Below, one piece after another: positions 34,633-43,239 of a DNA stretch of 64,000 bases. This DNA is from Actinomadura sp. NAK00032 (GTDB lineage: Bacteria; Actinomycetota; Actinomycetes; Streptosporangiales; Streptosporangiaceae), in the NCBI RefSeq assembly GCF_013364275.1, contig NZ_CP054932.1, forward strand, positions 2,046,001 through 2,110,000, written 5' to 3'. The translations under genes and the position numbers were made by a program. The notes beneath the pieces were generated by a model, which saw nothing but the letters and a program-made list of their open reading frames with translations, was not told the DNA's origin and made no database searches. How positions within the stretch are numbered: position 1 is the first letter of the stretch; every line of letters begins with the position of its first letter.

Positions 34633-35712
34633 ATGATCTCCGCGATCGTCTGGGGCACCGGCAATGTGGGGCGGCTCGCCCTGCGCGCCGTCGACGCCCA
34701 TCCGGCGCTGACACTCACCGGCGTGATCGTCCACGACGAGGGCAAGGCCGGACGGGACGCGGGCGACCTCGCCGGCCTCGGCCGCGAGCTCGGCGTCGCG
34801 GCGACCACCGACATCGACGCGGTCCTCGCCGCCCGGCCGCAGGCCGTCGTCTACGCGGCGTCCGGCGACATCCGCCCGGACGACGCCCTCGCCGACATCC
34901 TGCGGGCGATCCGCGCCGGCGCCGTCGTCGTCACCCCCGCGCTGTACGCGCTCTACGACCAGCGCAACGCGCCCGCCGAGATGCGCGAGGCGGTGCTGGA
35001 CGCCGTCGCCGAGGGCGGCGGCTCGCTGTTCGTCTCCGGCGTCGACCCGGGCTGGGGCAACGACGTCCTGCCGCTGATGATCAGCGGGCTGGGCGGCGTC
35101 ATCGACGTCGTCCGCTGCCAGGAGATCTTCGACTACTCCACCTACGACCAGCCCGACTCCGTCCGCTACCTGGTCGGCATGGGCCAGCCGATGGACTACG
35201 AGCCGCCCATGCTGGCGGCGACCGTCCCGACCATGGTGTGGGGCGGGCAGGTCAGGCTGATGGCGCGCGCGCTCGGCGTCGAGTTGGACGAGGTCCGCGA
35301 GACCTTGGACCGGCGTCCGCTGGACGAGACCATCACCACCGCGTCCATGGGCGACTTCGAGAAGGGCACGCAGGGCGCGGTCCGGTTCGAGGTGCAGGGC
35401 ATCGTGGAGGGCGAGCCCCGCATCGTCGTGGAGCACGTCACCCGCATCCACCCGTCGTGCGCGCCCGACTGGCCCGTGCCGCCGGACGGCGACGGCGCCC
35501 ACCGCGTCATCATCGAGGGGAACCCGCGCATCGAGGTCACGGTCGAGGCCACCGACGAGCACGGCAACCGCGCCGCCGGCGGCAACGCCACCGCGGTCGG
35601 GCGGCTCGTCGGCGCGATCGACTGGCTGGTGGACGCCGAACCCGGACTCTACGACGCGCTCGACGTCCCGCTGCGCCCCGCGGCGGGCAGGCTCGGAGGC
35701 ACCCGCGCATGA
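34633..35712 (+). CDS. Dihydrodipicolinate reductase-like NAD(P)H oxidoreductase
   Basis: A protein of 359 residues. The N-terminal Rossmann motif IVWGTGNVGRLALRAV and the following GVIVHDEGKAG are those of DapB-like dehydrogenases found beside steroid, terpenoid and amine catabolic genes in actinobacteria. GVDPGWGNDVLPL and TMVWGGQVRLMA are conserved in these relatives. The true lysine-pathway DapB signature is absent. Predicted leaderless; the KstR2-like box is at its promoter and cholesterol oxidase is divergent, suggesting a role in steroid or related degradation. Overlaps the next gene by 4 bases (ATGA). Confidence 0.82.
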   Translation: MISAIVWGTGNVGRLALRAVDAHPALTLTGVIVHDEGKAGRDAGDLAGLGRELGVAATTDIDAVLAARPQAVVYAASGDIRPDDALADILRAIRAGAVVVTPALYALYDQRNAPAEMREAVLDAVAEGGGSLFVSGVDPGWGNDVLPLMISGLGGVIDVVRCQEIFDYSTYDQPDSVRYLVGMGQPMDYEPPMLAATVPTMVWGGQVRLMARALGVELDEVRETLDRRPLDETITTASMGDFEKGTQGAVRFEVQGIVEGEPRIVVEHVTRIHPSCAPDWPVPPDGDGAHRVIIEGNPRIEVTVEATDEHGNRAAGGNATAVGRLVGAIDWLVDAEPGLYDALDVPLRPAAGRLGGTRA

Positions 35713-36188
35713 ACCTCGACGTCCCCGACGGCAAGGACCCGATCCAGTACGCGTGGGGCGAGCTGGTGCCCGGCATCGGCCCCGCCGCGTCCCGCCTGTC
35801 GCTCGCGGTGTACGAGCACACCACCCTCGGCCTCCGCGAGTTCGAGGCCGCGCGGCTGCGGGTCGCGCAGATCAACGGCTGCCTGTTCTGCCTCGACTGG
35901 CGGACCGAGCGCGACGGCGAGAAGGTCGAGGAGGAGTTCGCCGACGCGGTCACCGAATGGCGCACCACCGGCGCCTTCGACGACCGCACCCGCCTCGCCG
36001 CCGAGTACGCCGAGCGCTACGTCCTCGACCACCACGGCCTGGACGAGGAGTTCTGGGAGCGCATGACCGCGCACTACGACCAGCGCGAGATCGTCGAGCT
36101 GAGCATGTGCATCGGCTCGTGGCTGGCCTTCGGCCGCCTCAACCACGTGCTCGGCCTCGACGCCATGTGCGTCCTGCCCAAGCTCTGA
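35709..36188 (+). CDS. Carboxymuconolactone decarboxylase/AhpD-like protein
   Basis: A protein of 159 residues. The CMD fold signature is REFEAARLRVAQINGCLFCLDWR, with the CxxC pair of AhpD-like peroxidase partners, then EFWERMTAHYDQREIVELSMCIGSWLAFGRLNHVLGLD with the conserved His. It may reduce peroxides or act as a disulfide reductase beside an oxidase that produces H2O2 (cholesterol oxidase, divergent). Translationally coupled to the preceding reductase. Confidence 0.88.
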   Translation: MNLDVPDGKDPIQYAWGELVPGIGPAASRLSLAVYEHTTLGLREFEAARLRVAQINGCLFCLDWRTERDGEKVEEEFADAVTEWRTTGAFDDRTRLAAEYAERYVLDHHGLDEEFWERMTAHYDQREIVELSMCIGSWLAFGRLNHVLGLDAMCVLPKL

Positions 36189-36195
36189 GGGCGGG

Positions 36196-36228
36196 CAGGG
36201 CCCGGGGTCACCCCTACCCCGGGCCCTG
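36196..36228. terminator. Bidirectional terminator between convergent genes
   Basis: CAGGGCCCGGGGT (36196-36208) and ACCCCGGGCCCTG (36216-36228) form a perfect 13-bp stem with a 7-base loop, between the AhpD-like and TauD-like genes. Confidence 0.75.
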
Positions 36229-36247
36229 GTCTGCGGACGGTTCCGGC

Positions 36248-37150
36248 TCAGGCGGCGGCGGACGGCGTGTAGTGCGCGGCCTCGTCGCCCTCGACGCGGT
36301 AGCTCTCCCGGCCGTCCACCCCGACCGGGACGTCGCCGGCGGCGGTGACGCGGTGCAGCAGCCGCGGCAGGTCGCCGTAGTCGTCGGACGCGTAGTGCTG
36401 CGTGATCCGGTTGTCGAACACGATGAGGTCGCCCGGGGCCCACGCCCAGCGCAGGATGTTCTCCGGCCGGGTCACGTACCGCTGGAAGATGTCGAGGAGC
36501 GTGCGGCCCTCCCGCGGCGGCAGCCCGACGACGCTCTGCGCGAACCCGCCGATGAACAGGTTCCGCTCGCCCGACTCGGGGTGGACGCGGACGACGGGGT
36601 GCGCGGTCTTCCACGTCCGTGACACGAACGCCTTGCGGTGCTCGGCCGACTTCTCCGGGTCGGCGCCGGTGTTCGGCGGCTTCACGTAGTCGTAGTCGTT
36701 GGTGTGCACGGCCCAGAGCCGGTCGGCGAGCGCGCGCAGCTCCTCCGGCAGGTCCCGGTACGCGGCGCCGGTGTTGGCGACCAGCGTGTTCCCGCCGAAG
36801 GGCGGGATGACCAGGCTGCGCAGGGTGCTGATCTTCGGCGGCGTCTGGACGAACGTGACGTCGGTGTGCCAGTGGTTCGCCCGGCCCGACTCGCTGTCCA
36901 CCGGCAGGATCTCGCGGTGCTCCTCGGCCGCCGGGACGGTCGGGTGCGCGCCGGTGAGCGGCCCGAAGCGGGCGGCGAAGGCGATCTGGTCGTCGTCGGT
37001 CAGGTCCTGGCCGCGAAAGCCCAGCACCTTGTGCTCCAGCAGGGCCTCCTGGATCTCGCCGAACAGCGCGCCGGTCAGCTCGCGAACGTCGACGCCGACG
37101 ACCTCGGCGCCGATGCGGCCGCCGATCTTGCGGATGTCGAACTCGGGCAT
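36248..37150 (-). CDS. TauD/TfdA-family Fe(II)/2-oxoglutarate dioxygenase
   Basis: A protein of 300 residues. The facial triad is in NHWHTDVTF (His and Asp) and ITQHYA (His); the 2-oxoglutarate-binding Arg is in LLHRVTAAG. This family releases sulfite or aldehyde from taurine, alkylsulfates and similar substrates. The ATG at 37150 follows AGGAGG; the longer frame to 37276 crosses the intergenic region. It is divergent from an SsuA/B/C-type importer, which fits uptake and desulfonation of an organosulfur compound. The exact substrate is unknown. Confidence 0.88.
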   Translation of the reverse strand: MPEFDIRKIGGRIGAEVVGVDVRELTGALFGEIQEALLEHKVLGFRGQDLTDDDQIAFAARFGPLTGAHPTVPAAEEHREILPVDSESGRANHWHTDVTFVQTPPKISTLRSLVIPPFGGNTLVANTGAAYRDLPEELRALADRLWAVHTNDYDYVKPPNTGADPEKSAEHRKAFVSRTWKTAHPVVRVHPESGERNLFIGGFAQSVVGLPPREGRTLLDIFQRYVTRPENILRWAWAPGDLIVFDNRITQHYASDDYGDLPRLLHRVTAAGDVPVGVDGRESYRVEGDEAAHYTPSAAA

Positions 37151-37285
37151 TGCCCACCTCCTGGGGGACGGACGGTCAACGGGACGGCGGTCCGAGGGCG
37201 CTCCGGAGGGCGATCCGGAGCGGAGCCGTGCGGACCCGCCGATCGGTAGCGAAACACGCCCTCGCCCAAAAAGCAACTATTCCGA

Positions 37286-37314
37286 TTGACTTAGTAGGAA
37301 ATAGAGGTCATAGT
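37286..37314 (+). promoter_or_regulatory. Promoter of the Ssu-type operon, leaderless
   Basis: TTGACT (37286-37291), 17 bases, CATAGT (37309-37314), then six bases to the GTG at 37321. The mRNA is expected to start at the start codon. The AT-rich TTAGTAGGAAAT between the boxes is a candidate regulator site. Confidence 0.6.
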
Positions 37315-37320
37315 CACGAT

Positions 37321-38385
37321 GTGCCCTCCAACGCCTCACGAGTCCCACGCCCGTACCCCGACCCCACGAGAAGACGGCTGCTGTCCGCGCTCGCGGTCGC
37401 GGCGGCCGCCGTGCCGCTCACCGCGTCCTGCGGCCGCGCGCTCGGCGGCGGCGCCGAGCGCACCGGCACCCTGCGCTACCAGGGCTGGACCGGACAGGTG
37501 ATCCTCCCCGAACTCGCCGCCGACCTCGGCTACCTCGGCAAGGTGAAGCTGGAGTGGATCGGCAACACCATCAGCGGCCCGCAGGACGTGCAGAGCGCCG
37601 CCACCGGCCAGGTCGCGTTCGGCGGCGCGTTCAACGGCGCCTCGGTCAAGCTTCAGGAGGCCGGTGCGCCGCTCACGTCCGTCATCGGCTACTACGGCAC
37701 CGACCGCGCGACCTACAACGGCTTCTTCGTCCTGGACGGCAGCCCGATCCGCGGGCCGCGCGACCTGATCGGCAAGAAGGTCGGGATGAACACCCTCGGC
37801 GGCCACGCCCAGGCCGTCCTCGACCTCTACCTGCGGCGCAACGGCGTCGCCCCCGCCGACGTCCGGAAGGTCGAGGCGCTGGCCGTGCCGCCGGTCTCCC
37901 TGGAGCAGGCGCTGCGCCAGGGGCAGCTCGACGTCGCCGCGCTCAGCGGCATCTTCCAGGACAAGGCGCTCGCCGCCGGCGGGGTCCGCGCGGTGTTCAG
38001 CGACTACGACTTCCTCGGGCCCTTCACCGCCGGGTCCTACGTGTTCCGCGACGACTTCATCGAGCGCAACCCCGACACCGTGCGGGCCTTCACCGCCGGG
38101 GTCGCCCGCGCGATCGAGTGGACCCGGACGGCGCCGCGCGCGGAGGTCATCGCCCGGCAGACGCGCATCCTCACCGCGCGCGGCCGCAACGAGAACGCCG
38201 ACGCCCTCAAGTACTGGAAGTCGCTCGGCGTCGCCGGGCGCGGCGGCCTGATGTCCGACCGGGAGTTCTCGGTCTGGAGCCGCTGGCTGAAGGACGTCGG
38301 CCAGATCCGCGAGGTCGGCGTCGCGCCCCGCGACCTCTACACCAACCAGTTCAATCCGTACGCGAACGGAGGCGTCCCGCGATGA
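37321..38385 (+). CDS. Substrate-binding lipoprotein of nitrate/sulfonate/taurine-type ABC importer
   Basis: A protein of 354 residues. RRRLLSALAVAAAAVPLTASC gives a lipoprotein signal with twin Arg and the lipobox Cys near residue 38. The mature part has the SsuA/NrtA look: ADLGYLGKVKLEWI, QSAATGQVAFGGAFNGASVKLQEAG, IGKKVGMNTLGGHAQAVLDLYLRR and QLDVAALSG. It captures the substrate outside the cell for the ATPase and permease encoded next. The GTG at 37321 has no ribosome site but sits at the predicted transcription start. Overlaps the ATPase gene by 4 bases (ATGA). Confidence 0.88.
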   Translation: MPSNASRVPRPYPDPTRRRLLSALAVAAAAVPLTASCGRALGGGAERTGTLRYQGWTGQVILPELAADLGYLGKVKLEWIGNTISGPQDVQSAATGQVAFGGAFNGASVKLQEAGAPLTSVIGYYGTDRATYNGFFVLDGSPIRGPRDLIGKKVGMNTLGGHAQAVLDLYLRRNGVAPADVRKVEALAVPPVSLEQALRQGQLDVAALSGIFQDKALAAGGVRAVFSDYDFLGPFTAGSYVFRDDFIERNPDTVRAFTAGVARAIEWTRTAPRAEVIARQTRILTARGRNENADALKYWKSLGVAGRGGLMSDREFSVWSRWLKDVGQIREVGVAPRDLYTNQFNPYANGGVPR

Positions 38386-39212
38386 CCGGGCCCGCGACCA
38401 AGATCAGCCTGTCCGGGGTCGGGAAGACCTTCCCGGTCCGCGGCGGCGGCGCGTTCACCGCGCTCGGCGGCGTCGACCTCGACGTCGCCGAGGGCGAGTT
38501 CCTCGTCGTCGTCGGGCCGTCCGGCTGCGGCAAGTCCACCCTGCTCGACCTCATCGGCGGCCTGGCCCGGCCCACCGCCGGGCGCGTCGCGATCGACGGC
38601 GCCGAGGTGACCGGGCCCGCGCTGGACCGGGCCGTCGTCTTCCAGCAGTACGCCCTGTTCCCGTGGCGGACGGCGCTGCGCAACGTCGAGTTCGGGCTGG
38701 AGGCCAAGGGGCTGCGCCGCCGCGAGCGCGCCGACATCGCCCGCTCCCACCTGGACCTCGTCGGCCTGTCCGGCTTCGAGGACCGCTACCCGCACGAGCT
38801 GTCCGGCGGCATGAAGCAGCGCGTCGCGATCGCCCGCAGCCTCGCCTACGACCCGGAGGTACTGCTCATGGACGAGCCGTTCGCCGCGCTCGACGCCCAG
38901 ACCCGCGACTCCCTCCAGGACGAGCTGCTGCGCATCTGGAAGGCCACCGGCAAGACCGTCGTGTTCATCACCCACGGCATCGACGAGGCCGTCTACCTGG
39001 GCGGACGGGTGGCCGTGCTGACCTCGCGGCCCGGCCGGGTGAAGGAGGTCGTCGACATCGACCTCGGCCCCCGCGACGCGCACGAGGACCTGCGCTCCAG
39101 CCCCGCGTTCGCCGCGCACCGGCACCGCGTCTGGTCGCTGCTGAAGGACGAGGTGCGGGCGGCGCAGCGGCCGGCCGTCCCCGCGCCGCGCGAGGAGGCC
39201 CGCCGTGGCTAG
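38382..39212 (+). CDS. ABC importer ATPase, SsuB/TauB type
   Basis: A protein of 276 residues. Motifs: Walker A GPSGCGKST, Q-loop FQQYALFPWRT, signature LSGGMKQR, Walker B VLLMDEPFAALD and the switch His in FITHGIDEAVYLG. The QxxxLFPWxT form of the Q-loop is typical of the nitrate/sulfonate/taurine subgroup. It overlaps the upstream lipoprotein gene and the downstream permease gene (8 bases). Confidence 0.94.
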   Translation: MTGPATKISLSGVGKTFPVRGGGAFTALGGVDLDVAEGEFLVVVGPSGCGKSTLLDLIGGLARPTAGRVAIDGAEVTGPALDRAVVFQQYALFPWRTALRNVEFGLEAKGLRRRERADIARSHLDLVGLSGFEDRYPHELSGGMKQRVAIARSLAYDPEVLLMDEPFAALDAQTRDSLQDELLRIWKATGKTVVFITHGIDEAVYLGGRVAVLTSRPGRVKEVVDIDLGPRDAHEDLRSSPAFAAHRHRVWSLLKDEVRAAQRPAVPAPREEARRG

Positions 39213-40050
39213 CACCGTCGAGGCCCCCGCCCGCACCGCCGGGCCCGCGGCGCCGGCGCCCCCGCCGCGCCGCACCGGCCGCCGCGCCGCCGCGCTCGGC
39301 GCCACCGCCCTGCGCCGCTCGATCGCCGTCATCGCGTTCTTCGCCGTCTGGGAGCTGGCGCCCCGCGCCCAGCTCGTCGACCCGGTCTTCCTGCCGCCGG
39401 TGTCGGACGTCCTCCCGGCGCTGTGGGACCTCGCCCGCAGCGGGCAGCTGTGGAGCAACACCGAGGCCAGCCTCGTCCGCGCCCTCGCGGGCTTCGGGCT
39501 GTCGATCGCCGTCGCGGTGCCGCTCGGGCTGCTGATCGGCTGGTACCGGCCGGTCGCCGAGCTGCTGAACCCGCTGCTGGAGCTGTTCCGCAACACCGCC
39601 GCGATCGCGCTGCTGCCGGTCTTCGTCCTCGTCCTCGGCATCGGCGAGACCTCGAAGATCGCGATCGTGCTGTACGCCTGCACGTGGCCGATCCTGCTCA
39701 ACACGATCAGCGCGGTCCGCACGGTGGACGCGACGCTCGTCAAGTCCGCGCGGTCGCTCGGGCTGCCCGCCGCCCGCATCTTCCAGAAGGTCGTGCTGCC
39801 CGCCGCGGTGCCGTCGGTGTTCACCGGCATCCGGCTGGCCGGCGGGATCTCGGTGCTCGTGATGATCGTCGCGGAGATGGTCGGCGCCAAGGAGGGCCTC
39901 GGCTTCCTGATCGGCTCCGCGCAGCAGAACTTCGCGATCCCCGACATGTACGCCGGAATCCTCACAATCTCGGCGCTCGGGCTGGCGTTCAACTACCTGC
40001 TCGTGCTGGTCGAGCGCCGGTTCACGCGGTGGCGCACCGACGCGCACTGA
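39205..40050 (+). CDS. ABC importer permease, SsuC/TauC type
   Basis: A protein of 281 residues with a Pro/Ala-rich cytosolic N-terminus and six predicted helices. The EAA loop (DATLVKSARSLGLPAARIFQKVVLPAAVPSVFTG, conserved EAA-G pattern) contacts the ATPase. GTG 39205. Completes the three-gene importer. Confidence 0.92.
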   Translation: MASTVEAPARTAGPAAPAPPPRRTGRRAAALGATALRRSIAVIAFFAVWELAPRAQLVDPVFLPPVSDVLPALWDLARSGQLWSNTEASLVRALAGFGLSIAVAVPLGLLIGWYRPVAELLNPLLELFRNTAAIALLPVFVLVLGIGETSKIAIVLYACTWPILLNTISAVRTVDATLVKSARSLGLPAARIFQKVVLPAAVPSVFTGIRLAGGISVLVMIVAEMVGAKEGLGFLIGSAQQNFAIPDMYAGILTISALGLAFNYLLVLVERRFTRWRTDAH

Positions 40051-40060
40051 CCGGGGCGGG

Positions 40061-40310
40061 TCACTCGTCGTCGGTGATGTGGGTGAGCTTGTCGGGGTTG
40101 GTGACGTGACGGCGTAGACGCCGCGGACCCGGTCGCCGTCCGCGTCCAGGTCGAGGACCATGACGGCGAACGGGGCGTACGTGTCGAACAGCACCGCCGA
40201 CGGGTCGCCGTTGACCGTCCGGTAGCGGACGTCCAGGTCCGCGGGGCGGCGGCTCGCCGTGCCGGTGATGGCCCGCGCCACCCTGTCGGCGCCCCGGATC
40301 GGGCGCAGCG
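40061..40310 (-). pseudogene. ECF41-type (SigJ-like) sigma factor, 3' fragment
   Basis: The minus frame reads GADRVARAITGTASRRPADLDVRYRTVNGDPSAVLFD...PFAVMVLDLD..GDRVRGVYAVT, the SnoaL-like C-terminal domain that follows sigma-4 in ECF41 factors. The expected ending TNPDKLTHITDDE plus stop is present but out of frame, because GTCAC occurs twice in tandem near 40102-40113. The sigma-2 and sigma-4 DNA-binding regions are absent. It meets the MFS remnant at about 40310. Confidence 0.7.
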
Positions 40311-40687
40311 CCGCGCTGCGGCCGGGCCTGCTGGTCGGCTCGCTGGGGCTCGGCGCCGCGTTCGTCGCCGTCACGACCGCCGCCAACGCCAACGTCCCGC
40401 CGGGTCAGGCCGGGCTCGCCGCAGCCCTGCTCAACGCCTCCCAGCAGCTCGGCGGCGCGCTCGGACTCGCGATCTTCTCCGCCGTCGCGACGTCCCGCAC
40501 CAGCGGGCTCCTCGCGGACCGGACGCCGGTGCGCGAGGCGATGACCTCCGGCTTCTCCCGGGCACTGCTGGCCTGCGCCCTCTTCCTGGCCGCCGCGGCC
40601 GTCGTCGCACTCCGCGCCGCCAACACCCGCGGCGAGGCGTCCGAGGTCGAACTCGGCACCGAACGGGAGCCCGCGCCGGTCAGCTGA
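40310..40687 (+). pseudogene. MFS transporter (DHA2 type), 3' fragment
   Basis: About 120 codons are homologous-looking: LLVGSLGLGAAFVAVTTAANANVPPGQAGLAAALLNASQQLGGALGLAIFSAVATSRTSG and a last helix ALLACALFLAAAAVVALRA. This corresponds to the last four helices of a 14-helix DHA2 exporter. Everything upstream, including the first ten helices and the start, is missing. Its end overlaps the convergent gene at 40680. Confidence 0.7.
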
Positions 40688-41951
40688 ACGACATCCTGGT
40701 GCTGCCGGGCGCGCGGATCAGGAACGTGCCCGCCAGCACCACCAGCCCGGACGCCGCCAGCACGAACTGGCCCGGCGCCAGGCCGAGCGGCGACGCGCCG
40801 GCCTCCTTCAGGAGGTCGGCCGCGACGCCCGACACCAGCGCCGCCAGCGCCAGCCCGAACCGCAGCACGGCGTGGAACGCGGTCAGCGCCAGGTTGCGCT
40901 CCACGCCGTTCAGCTGCTCCTGGAGGAAGGTGATGCCGCCGACCAGCGCGCTCGTCGCGGCGGCGCCGAACACCACCGCCCCGATGAAGGACCACCAGAT
41001 CGACCCCAGCGCGCCCATCGATGCGATCACCAGGCCCTGCGCGGCCGTCCCCAGCTTGATCTGCGTCATCAGGCTGCCCGCCTTGCGGTGGACCAGCAGC
41101 AGGCCCGTGATGGCGCCCACCCCGAACAGCACCACCAGCGCCCCGAACCCCACCGCGCCCGCGTCCAGGACGTTCTTGACGAACACCACGCCCAGCGAGA
41201 ACAGCGCGCCCAGACCCAGCGCCACCACCGCCACCCCCGGCAGGACGCCGCGCACCACCGGCAGCCGCAGCGACCGGAAGAAACCGCCCTGCGACTCCCG
41301 CTCGGAGTGCTCCATCCGCCGCCGCTCCACCGGGCCCGGGCCGAGGTCGGGGATCGAGCGGATCGCGAAGTACGACACGATGTACGTCGCCGCGTTCAGC
41401 CAGAACACCACCACGTACCGCCAGTGGCCCTCCCAGCCCGCCATGTTCGACAGCCACAGCAGCAGCCCGAACGCGCCCGCGCCCAGCGGGATCATCCCGT
41501 AGGACGTCGCCATCGTGATGCCGTTGGCCATCTCCAGGGTGCCGGTGTCGTGCTCGTCCTCCTCGTCCTCGATCAGGAAGGGGATGGCCGCGTCCCGGGC
41601 CGGCAGGAACATCAGCCCCACGACCTCGATCACGAACGCCCAGAAGTACACCCACACCAGCCACGGCACGATCGGCAGCGCCAGCGCCATGCCCGTCCGG
41701 ATCAGGTCCGACCACAGCATCACGCTGCGCCGCCGCCACCGCGTCACCACCCGGGCCGCCACCGGCGCGCCCACCGCGGACGGCAGCAGCCGCAGCACCA
41801 GCACCCCGCCCACCGCCGTCGTGGAGCCGCTCAGTTCCAGGACGAAGTACATCAGCGCCAGCGTGCCCATCCAGTCGCCGAAGGAGGAGACCGTCTGCCC
41901 GACGATGAGCCGCCGGAAGTCCCGGCGGCTCAGCTGCTCCTTGAGTCCCAT
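40680..41951 (-). CDS. MFS transporter
   Basis: A protein of 423 residues with about 12 membrane helices. It starts with LSRRDFRRLIVGQTVSSFGDWMGTLALMYFVLEL, the usual first helix of the enterobactin/macrolide exporter-like MFS group. RWRRRSVMLWSDLIRTG is the cytoplasmic loop 2-3 motif. Substrate unknown. The start ATG at 41951 lies inside the end of the upstream glycosyltransferase gene, so the two genes are coupled (22-base overlap). Confidence 0.88.
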   Translation of the reverse strand: MGLKEQLSRRDFRRLIVGQTVSSFGDWMGTLALMYFVLELSGSTTAVGGVLVLRLLPSAVGAPVAARVVTRWRRRSVMLWSDLIRTGMALALPIVPWLVWVYFWAFVIEVVGLMFLPARDAAIPFLIEDEEDEHDTGTLEMANGITMATSYGMIPLGAGAFGLLLWLSNMAGWEGHWRYVVVFWLNAATYIVSYFAIRSIPDLGPGPVERRRMEHSERESQGGFFRSLRLPVVRGVLPGVAVVALGLGALFSLGVVFVKNVLDAGAVGFGALVVLFGVGAITGLLLVHRKAGSLMTQIKLGTAAQGLVIASMGALGSIWWSFIGAVVFGAAATSALVGGITFLQEQLNGVERNLALTAFHAVLRFGLALAALVSGVAADLLKEAGASPLGLAPGQFVLAASGLVVLAGTFLIRAPGSTRMSFS

Positions 41952-43105
41952 GCGGGCTCCATCCCCGGTCTCTCCGGCCGCGACGGCGAATCGGGGGACG
42001 GGCCCGACAGCAGGCCGGCGAGCCGGGCGGCGGCGGTGTCCCAGCTCCAGGTGTCGCACGTCCACCGGCGGCCCGCCGCGCCCATCGCGGCGGCCCGCTC
42101 CGGGGACGCGAGCAGGCGGTGCAGGGCCAGTGCCAGCTCGTCCGGGCCGGTGGCGTCCACCAGGACCCCCGTCCGGCCGTCGACCAGCGACGCGCAGCTG
42201 CCGCCCGAGCGTCCGACCACCACCGGCAGCCCCGCCGCGGACGCCTCCAGCACCGACAGCCCCAGCCCCTCCGTCTGGAGCCCGCGCCGGTCGTCGCGGC
42301 ACGGCAGCGTGAACACGTCGGCGGCCGCGTAGTAGCGCGGCAGGTCCGCCGCCGAGACGAGCCCGGTCAGCGTGACCGTGCCCGGCGCGTGCCGGTCCGC
42401 CATCTCGGCGAGCCGCCGCCGCATCGGGCCGTCCCCGACGATGACGAGCCGCGCGTCCGGGCGCCGCCGCACCACGTCCGGCCACGCGCGGATCAGCATG
42501 TCGTGCCCCTTGCGCCGGACGAGCCGCCCCACGCTGAGCACCACCGGGCCGTCACCGAGCCCGTGCCGCCGCCGGACCGCCGCCCCGTCCAGACCGGGCC
42601 GGAACCGCACCGTGTCGACGGCCCCGGCCAGCCGGACCAGCCGCGTCCGGTCACCGACGGCGTCCGCCAGCTCCGGCAGCGTCGCCTCGCACAGATGGGT
42701 CAGCACGTCGAACGACCGCGCCGCCGCCCGCAGCGCCGCCCGCGTCGGCGGCGCCCGGAACCAGCCCAGCTCCTGCCCGTGCGCCGAGCCGACCAGCCAC
42801 CGCACCCCCGCCGCCCGCACCAGCGGCGCGTACATCCCGAACGGCGCCGCCGCCGTGATCCACCCCGCCCGCACCCGGTGCCGCGCGACGATCCGGCGCA
42901 GCCCCCGGAACAGCAGGTACCCCTGCCGCCGCACCACCGGGAACCCCAGCCCCGCGTCGAACTCCGCCGCCCCCGGCCGCGCCGGCGCCACCACGACCAG
43001 CCGCTCCGCGGGCAGCCGCCGCACCAGCTCCCACGTGAACGTCTGCACTCCACCCGGTTCCGGGGGGAAATGCCCGGTCAGCACGAGGGTCCGCGGTATC
43101 TCCAT
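41930..43105 (-). CDS. GT4 glycosyltransferase, PimB-like mannosyltransferase
   Basis: A GT-B enzyme of 391 residues. The N-terminal acceptor domain has TLVLTGHFPPEPGGVQTFTWEL; the donor domain has VVLSVGRLVRRKGHDMLI, RLVIVGDGPMRRRL and the E-x7-E motif EGLGLSVLEASAAGLPVVVGRSGG. This layout matches GDP-mannose-dependent alpha-mannosyltransferases such as PimB of phosphatidylinositol mannoside synthesis; the exact acceptor cannot be told. ATG 43105 chosen. First gene of the pair with an MFS transporter. Confidence 0.86.
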   Translation of the reverse strand: MEIPRTLVLTGHFPPEPGGVQTFTWELVRRLPAERLVVVAPARPGAAEFDAGLGFPVVRRQGYLLFRGLRRIVARHRVRAGWITAAAPFGMYAPLVRAAGVRWLVGSAHGQELGWFRAPPTRAALRAAARSFDVLTHLCEATLPELADAVGDRTRLVRLAGAVDTVRFRPGLDGAAVRRRHGLGDGPVVLSVGRLVRRKGHDMLIRAWPDVVRRRPDARLVIVGDGPMRRRLAEMADRHAPGTVTLTGLVSAADLPRYYAAADVFTLPCRDDRRGLQTEGLGLSVLEASAAGLPVVVGRSGGSCASLVDGRTGVLVDATGPDELALALHRLLASPERAAAMGAAGRRWTCDTWSWDTAAARLAGLLSGPSPDSPSRPERPGMEPAWDSRSS

Positions 43106-43239
43106 GCGCACACGGATTCCCGCGCAGACGTGGGCCAACCCTGCGGACCGGGCGGCCGCCCCTGCGGCCGGAGCGCGCGGTGATCACGAGTGAACCGCGG
43201 GCCCGGGCGAGTCGGGGCGGCCCCGGGTGGAGCGTCCGG

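Noticed and set aside
34633..35712. dapB of lysine synthesis
   Set aside because: Only the Rossmann part is shared; active-site signatures of true DapB are missing and the context is catabolic.
40259..40687. Independent small membrane protein
   Set aside because: Its helices match the end of DHA2 exporters and it lacks a ribosome site; the first 20 codons are antisense to the sigma remnant.
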